The notes below the pieces were generated by a model that saw only the letters and a list, made by a program, of their open reading frames with translations, was not told the origin of the DNA and did not search any database. From the NCBI RefSeq assembly GCF_030717995.2, contig NZ_CP157743.1, positions 1,054,001 through 1,118,000 on the forward strand: a stretch of DNA of 64,000 nt, given 5' to 3'. This DNA is from Methylomarinum sp. Ch1-1. GTDB lineage: Bacteria > Pseudomonadota > Gammaproteobacteria > Methylococcales > Methylomonadaceae. Made by a program: the position numbers and the translations under genes. Of the stretch, positions 56,697 to 64,000 are shown piece by piece. Positions within the stretch are counted from its first letter, which is position 1; every line of letters starts with the position of its first letter.

Positions 56697-57530
56697 ATGA
56701 GCACTTAGTTCGCAATAGATCATAAAAATCGTCTTATCCATATTTCCGAAGCCGAACGCGGTTTAATTTGTAATTGCTATTGTGTCGTATGCAACGAACG
56801 GATGGTAGCGAAAAAAGGTACAGAAAGGGAGCATCACTTCGCTCATGAATCCAATAAAGCCGATTGTGTCATCAACCATGAAACGCTATTGCACATGTTC
56901 GCAAAGCGAGTTATCCAGGATGCCGGGGGGCTTGTTGTTCCACCGGATATTGAACGCAAACTCACCGGTTCGCCCCAGATCAGCCAAAGCAACCCGACCT
57001 GGTTAATGCTTAATCGGGTCGAGGAAGAGAAAAAACTGGATGACATTCGGCCTGACTTGATTGGTTATACTTGGGATACTCAGGTTTTAATTGAAGTCGC
57101 CTATAGTTCTTTTGTGGGCGATGAAAAGCTGGCGAAGCTGGAAGCGCACAAGCTCCTGGCGTTGGAAATTGACCTGAGCGAATTCGATCCGGAAAATTTC
57201 GACTTGGAGACGACGAAAGAAGCCATTCTTAACGGCGTGGAATTGAAAAGGTGGCTGTTCTTTCCGGAACCAGCCGTTGCCGACAACAATCGGGCTTTTA
57301 CCGAGGAAATCGTAACGATTAAGGGGATATGGGTTTCCCTTAAAACGCTGCAGTATGGAGATTTGGCGGTTAAAGTTGTAGCGTTCAATCCGGAAGTCAA
57401 CGCCATCGTAAAGGCGATAGCCAAACGCTATTACGGCAGATGGCGGCAAGACTATAAAAATTGGATCGTGCCGAGTCACTGGCTGCAACATGCCATAAAT
57501 GATCTGCGTGCCGAAGCCGATAAGGTTTGA
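56697..57530 (+). pseudogene. CoiA-like nuclease-domain protein with amber codon 4
   Basis: From ATG 56697 (TTGAGG ribosome site) the frame reads Met-Ser-Thr, then TAG, then is open for 273 codons. The part after the stop keeps the family zinc ribbon 'GLICNCYCVVCNERMVAKKG', 'EREHHFAHE' and a nuclease-like 'DDIRPDLIGYTWDTQVLIEV'. The next ATG (56802) would delete the zinc ribbon. So the gene is either recently inactivated, read through, or started at a non-standard codon. The C-terminal 100 residues look like an additional small domain. Confidence 0.62.
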
Positions 57531-57572
57531 CACGACATTACAACTTTTATAGCCAAATAAAAGGAAATAGCA

Positions 57573-58112
57573 ATGGAAAAACGTACCGCTAACAAAGCCA
57601 AAAAATGGAATAATGAACTAGCAGTACAAAGAAGCCGAAGAGCCGAGAAAGAAAAGCAGAACAATCAAGAACCAGCTTCGGGCGAGTATATCCCGCGGCG
57701 GTACGTCGAACCGACGTATAGCGAAACGGAAACCACGGCCAGAAACAACGAAAGATTGCTGCTTTATTTTTTTATCGGCGTCATTGTCTGCATGATTGTT
57801 TGGAAGGGCTTTGACGTTATCAAGGAGCGATACTGGATGAACGAATTAGAGACAAGTAGTAAGGCATTGTTGTCTTCGCTCGAAAAGGAAAACCGGAAAG
57901 TCACCGGCGAAGTACGGCGGATAACCCCGAGTTACAAACCAAAAAGCGCCAATAACTATCGGATCAAAACTCAGGACTCCTTCAAAGGCAGCATCTGTAA
58001 AGACCATGTAAAAACGGAGTTGTATGAGAGAAAAACATTACGCTGCAATAAAATTACTCATCGCTGTACGACCATCGGTACGACGAGTTATGGTAAAGAG
58101 GGCATTTGTTAA
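57573..58112 (+). CDS. Hypothetical single-pass membrane protein
   Basis: 179 aa. The first 60 residues are highly charged (Lys/Arg/Glu). One membrane helix, 'LLLYFFIGVIVCMIVWKGF', at about residues 66-86 is followed by a short coiled coil and a Cys-containing C-terminal domain ('SICKDHVKTELYERKTLRCN') that would be periplasmic with four cysteines. AAAGGAAAT ribosome site. No family recognised. Confidence 0.7.
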   Translation: MEKRTANKAKKWNNELAVQRSRRAEKEKQNNQEPASGEYIPRRYVEPTYSETETTARNNERLLLYFFIGVIVCMIVWKGFDVIKERYWMNELETSSKALLSSLEKENRKVTGEVRRITPSYKPKSANNYRIKTQDSFKGSICKDHVKTELYERKTLRCNKITHRCTTIGTTSYGKEGIC

Positions 58113-58175
58113 ATTTCCCCCGACTATTTCAAACGGCTGTCGACCAGTAATCTGTTTGATTGAATAGGATTAAGT

Positions 58176-58388
58176 ATGAAAATAGGATTCCGCAGACCCT
58201 CATTAAAAAGGCGTTTCGCCGCGCGAACATCGGTGAAACGCATGGTCCGTCATTCCCTCGGTATTAAGGCGCCGCGTGGTTTCGGATGGCTGACCAATCT
58301 CAAGAAGGCGGCTTATAATCGTGTCTATTCGAGGACGACATTTGGTTTGGGCGATCTTTTAAAATGGCTTTTTGGCGGAAAACGCTGA
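58176..58388 (+). CDS. Small basic conserved protein, 70 aa
   Basis: Strongly basic: 'RRPSLKRRFAARTSVKRMVR' then 'GIKAPRGFGWLTNLKKAAYN'. Similar short proteins occur on plasmids and integrative elements (recall, not searched). It may bind nucleic acid. It is a coherent start with a moderate ribosome site (TAGGATTAAGT). Confidence 0.6.
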   Translation: MKIGFRRPSLKRRFAARTSVKRMVRHSLGIKAPRGFGWLTNLKKAAYNRVYSRTTFGLGDLLKWLFGGKR

Positions 58389-58404
58389 TCGCTAGGCCGG
58401 CTAT

Positions 58405-58755
58405 TTAACCGTCATCATTCGCCGCATCCGGCAGAACATAAACAACCGGCCCGTCATGGAGATTGCCATCGCCAAAGCCCCGCACCGGCACCGAGGGCCA
58501 GCGGTTGAATTCCGGCTCCTGGGTGATTCGTTCGGCGGCGTCCAGACAGGCCGCGAGCAGGTCGGCGTCAATGCCGTAATCCATTAGCGCCGCTTGAATA
58601 CTCGGATATTCGCCCTCCAGGTCGTAATCGGCCATTGCGGCGCAAAAGCCTTTCATCCATTCGCTTAATTCCGGAGAATCTTCGTCCGGCACGTTGCCGC
58701 GTCCGGTTTGATAAAAGGCCCAGCCTTGCGCCCACTCGTTCGATCTATCGGTCAT
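58405..58755 (-). CDS. Hypothetical acidic protein with RMF-like N-terminus
   Basis: 116 aa. 'EWAQGWAFYQTGRGNVPDED' and 'LSEWMKGFCAAMADYD' recall the short 'A...G.......P.....W..G...A' motif of ribosome-modulation-factor-like domains, but this is weak. The C-terminal part ('RWPSVPVRGFGDGNLHDGPV') is duplicated as a fragment at 55428-55585. No other family pattern. Confidence 0.6.
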   Translation of the reverse strand: MTDRSNEWAQGWAFYQTGRGNVPDEDSPELSEWMKGFCAAMADYDLEGEYPSIQAALMDYGIDADLLAACLDAAERITQEPEFNRWPSVPVRGFGDGNLHDGPVVYVLPDAANDDG

Positions 58756-58885
58756 TGTTCGCCTATCTTGTTGATGTAGTAATCGTAAAGCTTGTTCGCG
58801 GCAATGCTGTCGCCGCCGTGAGGCCTTTGCTGATCAATTCGGCACCGGTGCAATTGAATACTTCGCCTACGCATCTTTCAAAAGC

Positions 58886-59590
58886 TCAAGCCTCGAAACG
58901 ATAGGTCGAGGTGGGCGGAGACGGTGTGTCGTCGACCGATCGGGCGTTTCGCCGCCGTAACCAAAGAATGAGCCGCATGCGTAAACCCGGCTTCAGAAAC
59001 GAGCGGGCGTAGGCTACCATGGGCGACTGCGGGGCAATTTCCAGGAGGTTGTCATAGAGTTTCTTGGCGATGTCCTGTCGGCCAACGTAACAGTAATAGG
59101 CGCACAGGACGCCGACAAAACCGGTATGTTCGGATACATGAAATACCCGCCGCTTAGGATAGAGCAGCTTCAGGTCGAATTTATGATCGAATAAATCGGG
59201 GACGGCATCGAATTTCCCCCGGTTCAATAGCACTTGCGCATAGTTAATTTTGGCAAATAAATAATTCGGAAATTTTCGGTAGGCTGTTTCCGCTAATTCA
59301 CTGACCTTATCGCGGTTACCAAGTAAGCTATGCGCGGTAGCCAAGAAATTGTATATCTTGGGCACATCGGGGTGCTTGACCTGCAGCGCTTCCAGTTCGG
59401 CAATGGCGGGTTTCGGCCTGTTGTTGGCGATTTCGTGATAAATTCTATCTAAGGCGAGCATAATTTCGGGGTTCAAGTTGTCACTTTTGTCGATCACAGG
59501 TTCATTGGTGACAAGATAGAAATTGCGCAGGTCTGCTTTGTTGCGTTGGCGGGGGAGGCGCGAGGATTTTTTTGATTTTTTATGTGTCAT
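58886..59590 (-). CDS. TPR-like protein, copy A
   Basis: 234 aa. A basic Ser/Lys-rich N-terminus is followed by helical repeats: 'KPAIAELEALQVKHPDVPKI', 'YNFLATAHSLLGNRDKVSEL' and 'YRKFPNYLFAKINYAQVLLN', a TPR-type array. The C-terminal segment has 'CAYYCYVGRQDIAKKLYDNL'. A paralogue at 63147 shares about 65-70% of residues by eye. Both are preceded on the minus strand by a ParC-like gene. Role unknown. Confidence 0.78.
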   Translation of the reverse strand: MTHKKSKKSSRLPRQRNKADLRNFYLVTNEPVIDKSDNLNPEIMLALDRIYHEIANNRPKPAIAELEALQVKHPDVPKIYNFLATAHSLLGNRDKVSELAETAYRKFPNYLFAKINYAQVLLNRGKFDAVPDLFDHKFDLKLLYPKRRVFHVSEHTGFVGVLCAYYCYVGRQDIAKKLYDNLLEIAPQSPMVAYARSFLKPGLRMRLILWLRRRNARSVDDTPSPPTSTYRFEA

Positions 59591-59632
59591 GGCGGATTAC
59601 CAAGGGCAGAATGAAAGGTTAAGCAACATGAT

Positions 59633-59860
59633 TCATCGATTCACATGAATTTCCCCAAACCCAATCCCAAACAACACACCCACCGCAGCATCCAGGCGCT
59701 TAAAAACCCGAACCTGGCCGCGCGCGGTTTCCAGCAGCGGATTGAGCTGGTGTTTGCCGGCCAGCGTCACCGTCCAGCCGGCGCCGGATTCGTGTCGTTT
59801 GACGATCGGGGTGTTCAGGGCGCCGGCCTGGCATAAGATTTCGGCTTCTTTGATATTCAC
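59633..59860 (-). CDS. ParC-family partition-associated-like protein, copy A
   Basis: 75 aa: 'MNIKEAEILCQAGALNTPIV' and 'LETARGQVRVFKRLDAAVGV' then 'LFGIGFGEIHV', the pattern of short proteins annotated ParC-family partition-associated, found on integrative elements and plasmids. It is 42 nt upstream of TPR copy A on the same strand. Function unproven. Confidence 0.68.
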   Translation of the reverse strand: MNIKEAEILCQAGALNTPIVKRHESGAGWTVTLAGKHQLNPLLETARGQVRVFKRLDAAVGVLFGIGFGEIHVNR

Positions 59861-59906
59861 TTTTGCGCGTACAAACGCTAAACTGGGTTAAAACAAAACT
59901 GCACTT

Positions 59907-60263
59907 TTGTTAATCAAAAATGCGCTTATGCGTATGCGAAAAGCCTTTATTGTAGCCTTATTCCTGCCGCTACGGGTAGCCGCCTGGGAAGACGACGCCG
60001 TTCTGTCGTTCATCAGCCGGGTGAACCCGATCCTCCTGGCCCAGCGCCACGTCAGCGAGGCTTACGCGCGTCCGGACGCGGTGACCTGGGCATTGCGCAA
60101 CACGTCGTTGAGCGGCCGGCTCGGCTTCGGCGGCACCGACTTCCGCGACGATCCCTACACGGTGTTCGGCGGCCTGCAGATCAACATTCCGCTGTCGTCG
60201 ATCCAGGAGGAGCGCGAACAATCTTTGAAGTTAGTGGCGGTGAAACATTCGGGGTCAGAGTAA
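59907..60263 (+). pseudogene. Secreted protein, 3' truncated by short repeats
   Basis: Likely start is ATG 59928 or 59934 ('MRMRKAFIVALFLPLRVAA'), a short signal peptide. The mature part 'FISRVNPILLAQRHVSEAYA' then 'GRLGFGGTDFRDDPYTVFGG' looks like the start of an envelope protein. From about codon 110 the frame reads into GAAACATTCGGGGTCA repeats and stops, so the C-terminus is lost. Confidence 0.55.
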
Positions 60264-60384
60264 GAAACATTCGGGGTCAAAGAAACATTCGGGGTCAGAG
60301 TAATATTTATGTTTCAATATTACGATTTCGTGCGCAAGAATGTTACTCTGACCCCGAATATTTGTTACTCTGACCCCGAATATT
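60242..60384. repeat. Cluster of GGGGTCAGAGTAA hairpin repeats
   Basis: Three direct GAAACATTCGGGGTCA copies (60242, 60263, 60282) are followed by an approximately 80-bp hairpin unit: ACATTCGGGGTCAGAGTAAT ... TTACTCTGACCCCGAATAT. A second hairpin copy is at 61606-61690. These are REP/MITE-type units and mark the joints of the tandem duplication. Confidence 0.78.
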
Positions 60385-61605
60385 TGACCCCGAATATTTG
60401 CTCCGCCTGCATGCCCAGGTGAAACTGAAGTGCGTCGACGTCAAAACCGCGAACGGTCGCAAAGCTACCTTTGCGGCCGAAAGGGCGCACGACAAGATCG
60501 TCGTCGATACCCTCGATGCCGGAGAGGTCGAAGCCGGTCGCCGTGCGGTAAGTAATCGTGCCGAAATCCACGCCCTTGGTGACCAGGGCCACGGGCGTAT
60601 CGGGATTGGCCTGCGCAAGAGCCTTGAGGCCCTGCAATTCCAGGGTCATCTCCTTGCCAACCAGCTCGATCCCGCCGGCGCCGAACAGGAACGGGGGATT
60701 GATCAATCGCCCGTTGACCTCGGCAATGCCGGTCGCATCCAAGTCTTCAATGTCGATCTGTGTCACGCCCGGAAATGCCGTGTTGGCGATTCCCGCCACG
60801 CCACCGATACCCAGTGTCGGCGGGATCGTTGCCATGCTGGCGAATGCATGACACTCTTGACAGGTTTGGCTGTCAAGACCGTTGATACGCAGCCAAGTCC
60901 CGTTCGTTGTCGGGCGCTGACCGAATACCGTGGGATCCGCTCCGGAAGGCCCGTCCCCGTGACCGTCATGCTTGTTGAACGGCGTGGTGAACATCTCCAG
61001 ACCCCGGCGCCGCAACTCATTTAGAGAATATCGGCCCGCGACAATATCGGCCTGGTCGAGACGAGGGCGCGGAATGGCAGGACCGTTCCGCGCAACCCCG
61101 ACGGCATTGGAGCTTCCGGGGGTGGAAACCCTAGTCTGGCTGAAAGATTCGAGTGGCAGGGAGGCGAAAATTACAGCGGTTGCAATAGTCAGATAGCGAT
61201 TCATCGGCATTTTCCCCTGAGTCAGATTGATTGTCGCGACCCGCGAACCAGGGAAAGGGAAAGGGAAAGGGAAAGGATTCCGAGCGATATTTTGAGCAAA
61301 ACCTTCCCCGAATTGATACCCCCGTCCATTCCTCGAATGCCGCATATGATCGGACAGCGAGCTTTCGGAATCAACGAGGGATTGAGCGGCGGAAATTATT
61401 GCAATATCGGTTTTCCCGATTTCGTCGGCCAATCACCGGATTACCGGCAAATATCGTGCCGCGAGCGCGAGGTGTTGAGACAAGTCCTTGTAATATCGCA
61501 CTATTCAAGCCCGACTCATCCTTTCTGATGGTATTCGAAACCGATGGCTGTAAAATTTGCTGACACTTTCCGACGCTCTCGGCAGTCCACGTTCAAAACC
61601 TGCCT
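60282..61605. repeat. Tandem duplication, unit 1 (about 1.32 kb)
   Basis: Almost identical to 61606-62922 (unit 2). Visible differences are one substitution in the cytochrome gene (Thr/Ala codon, about 60765 versus 62082), loss of two single bases in unit 2 (about 62439 and 62448), and a few bases of repeat number at the left hairpin. Confidence 0.88.
60365..61210 (-). pseudogene. Di-heme oxidoreductase-like cytochrome, 3' truncated, unit 1
   Basis: Start ATG 61210 or 61204, with an AGGGGAAA ribosome site. Signal peptide 'MNRYLTIATAVIFASLPLES'. One heme-c site 'SQTCQECHAFASM'. Further 'RLINPPFLFGAGGIELVGKE' and 'RPFGRKGSFATVRGFDVDAL' follow the order of di-heme oxidoreductase (DUF1111-like) proteins, which are about 500 aa with a second CxxCH. 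Here coding sequence is lost at about residue 275, where a GGGGTCA hairpin repeat begins. Periplasmic if made, probably inactive. Confidence 0.75.
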
Positions 61606-62922
61606 GAAACATTCGGGGTCAGAGTAATATTTATGTTTCAATATTACGATTTCGTGCGCAAGAATGTTACTCTGACCCCGAATATTTGACCCCGAATATT
61701 TGTGACCCCGAATATTTGCTCCGCCTGCATGCCCAGGTGAAACTGAAGTGCGTCGACGTCAAAACCGCGAACGGTCGCAAAGCTACCTTTGCGGCCGAAA
61801 GGGCGCACGACAAGATCGTCGTCGATACCCTCGATGCCGGAGAGGTCGAAGCCGGTCGCCGTGCGGTAAGTAATCGTGCCGAAATCCACGCCCTTGGTGA
61901 CCAGGGCCACGGGCGTATCGGGATTGGCCTGCGCAAGAGCCTTGAGGCCCTGCAATTCCAGGGTCATCTCCTTGCCAACCAGCTCGATCCCGCCGGCGCC
62001 GAACAGGAACGGGGGATTGATCAATCGCCCGTTGACCTCGGCAATGCCGGTCGCATCCAAGTCTTCAATGTCGATCTGTGCCACGCCCGGAAATGCCGTG
62101 TTGGCGATTCCCGCCACGCCACCGATACCCAGTGTCGGCGGGATCGTTGCCATGCTGGCGAATGCATGACACTCTTGACAGGTTTGGCTGTCAAGACCGT
62201 TGATACGCAGCCAAGTCCCGTTCGTTGTCGGGCGCTGACCGAATACCGTGGGATCCGCTCCGGAAGGCCCGTCCCCGTGACCGTCATGCTTGTTGAACGG
62301 CGTGGTGAACATCTCCAGACCCCGGCGCCGCAACTCATTTAGAGAATATCGGCCCGCGACAATATCGGCCTGGTCGAGACGAGGGCGCGGAATGGCAGGA
62401 CCGTTCCGCGCAACCCCGACGGCATTGGAGCTTCCGGGGTGGAAACCTAGTCTGGCTGAAAGATTCGAGTGGCAGGGAGGCGAAAATTACAGCGGTTGCA
62501 ATAGTCAGATAGCGATTCATCGGCATTTTCCCCTGAGTCAGATTGATTGTCGCGACCCGCGAACCAGGGAAAGGGAAAGGGAAAGGGAAAGGATTCCGAG
62601 CGATATTTTGAGCAAAACCTTCCCCGAATTGATACCCCCGTCCATTCCTCGAATGCCGCATATGATCGGACAGCGAGCTTTCGGAATCAACGAGGGATTG
62701 AGCGGCGGAAATTATTGCAATATCGGTTTTCCCGATTTCGTCGGCCAATCACCGGATTACCGGCAAATATCGTGCCGCGAGCGCGAGGTGTTGAGACAAG
62801 TCCTTGTAATATCGCACTATTCAAGCCCGACTCATCCTTTCTGATGGTATTCGAAACCGATGGCTGTAAAATTTGCTGACACTTTCCGACGCTCTCGGCA
62901 GTCCACGTTCAAAACCTGCCTG
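61606..62922. repeat. Tandem duplication, unit 2
   Basis: Second copy of the 1.32-kb unit, starting with the same GAAACATTCGGGGTCAGAGT hairpin. It ends at ...AACCTGCCTG, after which single-copy sequence begins. Confidence 0.88.
61644..62526 (-). pseudogene. Di-heme oxidoreductase-like cytochrome, truncated and frameshifted, unit 2
   Basis: Same truncated gene as unit 1. Two one-base deletions (about 62439 in a G run and about 62448 in a C run) move it out of frame just after the signal peptide. The heme-c region 'SQTCQECHAFASM' remains open only in the shifted frame. No product expected. Confidence 0.8.
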
Positions 62923-63146
62923 ATCGAATTCGCGCTTTTCATTCATGAAAAGGCCGACTTTTTCCGCCGTCCCTCAGGATTCCGACGGAACCGACACAAG
63001 GAGAGGGAATAGCTAGAGGCGAAGGGGCTTACATTTGACATTTTTCTATCTGCTTCCGGTAAATAAACATGAGTCGTCAATGTTGATTTGAATCGAGTCT
63101 GACCCCGTGCGACCCGAGTCTGACCCCGTGCGACCCGTCAAAAAAT
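62923..63146. other. Intergenic stretch with short direct repeats
   Basis: No gene. GAGTCTGACCCCGTGCGACC occurs twice in tandem (63096-63115 and 63117-63136), another TCTGACCCC-type repeat. An inverted 'CTTTTCATTCATGAAAAG' lies at about 62936-62953. Confidence 0.55.
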
Positions 63147-63854
63147 TCAAGCCTTGAAACGATAAGGCGATTTAGGTGGAGGCGGAATGTTATCGTTGAC
63201 TGATCCGGCTTTTTTTGCCAACCATAGCTTTAAACGCATACGCAGGCTCGGTTTTAGGAACGAGCGCGCATAGGCAATCATTGGTGATTCCGGCGCTACT
63301 TCCAGTAGGTTGTCGTATAGCATTTTTGCTAGGTCTTTCTCACCGGCATAGCAGTAATAGACGCATAGGACAGCGTTAAAACTGATGAATTCCGACACAT
63401 GAAACACATCTCTATCGGGATAAAGCAATTTCAGGTCGAACTTGTGCTCGAATACATCGGGAATGGCCTTGAATTCGCCCTTATCCAATTGCACTTGAGC
63501 ATAGTTGATTTTGGAGAACAAATAATCAGGAAATCTCCGGTAGGCTTCTTCTGCCAATTCGCGAACCTTACCTCGATGGCCAACCACCCCATGTGCGGCA
63601 GCTAGAAAATTGTATAACTTTGGCACATCGGGATGCCTCGTCAACAATGCCTCCAGTTCTGCGATGGCTTGTTTCGGTTTTTTAGGGATTTCATCATGAA
63701 TCCTCTCTAAGGTGACCAGCAGCTCGGGTGTCAAATTATCGCGTTTGTCTATTATCGGTTCATTAATGATGAGATATCGACTGACGGCTGAATTATGCCG
63801 GTCCAAGGTATTTTGTCGGCGAGCGCGGCGGCGCGAGGATTTTTTTCGTGACAT
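63147..63854 (-). CDS. TPR-like protein, copy B
   Basis: 235 aa, paralogue of the protein at 58886 along its whole length: basic N-terminus, 'KQAIAELEALLTRHPDVPKL', 'YNFLAAAHGVVGHRGKVREL', 'YRRFPDYLFSKINYAQVQLD' and 'CVYYCYAGEKDLAKMLYDNL'. The two differ at many positions, so the duplication is old, unlike the 1.3-kb tandem repeat between them. Confidence 0.78.
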   Translation of the reverse strand: MSRKKSSRRRARRQNTLDRHNSAVSRYLIINEPIIDKRDNLTPELLVTLERIHDEIPKKPKQAIAELEALLTRHPDVPKLYNFLAAAHGVVGHRGKVRELAEEAYRRFPDYLFSKINYAQVQLDKGEFKAIPDVFEHKFDLKLLYPDRDVFHVSEFISFNAVLCVYYCYAGEKDLAKMLYDNLLEVAPESPMIAYARSFLKPSLRMRLKLWLAKKAGSVNDNIPPPPKSPYRFKA

Positions 63855-63896
63855 GACGGACTCCCAAGGGCAAAGGAAAAGGTTTGATTGTATGAT

Positions 63897-64000
63897 TCAA
63901 CGCACCACATGGATTTTCTCAAACCCAATCTCGAATACCCCTCAACCGCCGCATCCAGGCGCTTGAACACCCAAACCTGTCCCCGCGCGGTTTCCAGCAG
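63897..64000 (-). pseudogene. ParC-family partition-associated-like gene, copy B (3' part, frameshifted, runs off the edge)
   Basis: The complement of 64000-63897 encodes 'LLETARGQVWVFKRLDAAVE' and, after a one-base loss near 63922, 'LGFEKIHVVR' and a stop, matching copy A at 59633-59860. The 5' part is outside the window. Confidence 0.6.

Noticed and set aside
60398-61024. 208-codon plus-strand frame, repeated at 61686-62342
   Set aside because: It is antisense to the di-heme cytochrome gene, which has a signal peptide and a heme motif; the plus-strand frame has none.

Overview
The window looks like chromosome of a gammaproteobacterium. A methanotroph of the Methylococcales is the best guess, from the N-type ATPase operon, the aryl-polyene-type cluster, the dispersed GC-rich repeats and the many IS66, ISNCY and ISKra4 remnants. 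This taxonomic call is an inference; no rRNA or methane-oxidation gene lies in the window.

The left part (1-28.4 kb) is compact chromosome. It holds the 5' part of a zinc alcohol dehydrogenase; a pcm-ahcY-atpDCQRBEFAG string, in which a complete N-ATPase operon directly follows two S-adenosyl metabolism/repair genes; a leftward archease-rtcB-DUF72 RNA-repair operon; three housekeeping nucleotide or regulatory genes; a TauE-like exporter, a DUF502 protein and an alanine/glycine symporter; and a tightly overlapping eleven-gene lipid-like biosynthesis cluster (19.0-28.4 kb). That cluster has a chain-length-factor-like ketosynthase, two acyltransferases, two ACPs, an ApeG-like membrane protein, a ligase-dehydratase fusion, a glycosyltransferase, an aromatic amino acid ammonia-lyase, a thioesterase and a CrtISO-like FAD enzyme. 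It resembles the first half of an aryl polyene/flexirubin cluster. The expected ketosynthase, ketoreductase and exporter genes are absent, and the cluster stops at an integron.

The middle (28.4-about 50 kb) is a chromosomal integron that has been heavily invaded. A complete IntI integrase points left. A candidate attI follows, then gene cassettes all reading rightward and separated by recognisable attC sites: a CHAT-like protease, a DUF4160/DUF2442 pair, a broken Sel1-like gene, a UDG-like protein, several unknowns, DUF6448, BrnT/BrnA, and a RipA-like membrane protein. The array is broken by IS3, ISNCY, IS66, ISKra4 and IS4-like elements, by short hairpin repeats, and by a 6.5-kb block of host-like genes that reads as a nitric-oxide defence module: atypical P450, flavin reductase, quinol NO reductase qNor, two cupins, DUF488, a uracil-DNA-glycosylase-like protein and a frameshifted rubredoxin.

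The right part (50-64 kb) is accessory DNA: an RHH/nuclease-like pair, a zinc-ribbon plus UPF0149/SEC-C gene pair between 16-bp direct repeats, a LysR regulator divergent from pirin and YcaC-like hydrolase genes, several unknown proteins, and a segment built from duplications. That segment has two copies of a ParC-like/TPR gene pair and a 1.3-kb tandem duplication of a truncated di-heme cytochrome gene bounded by short GGGGTCAGAGTAA hairpin repeats.
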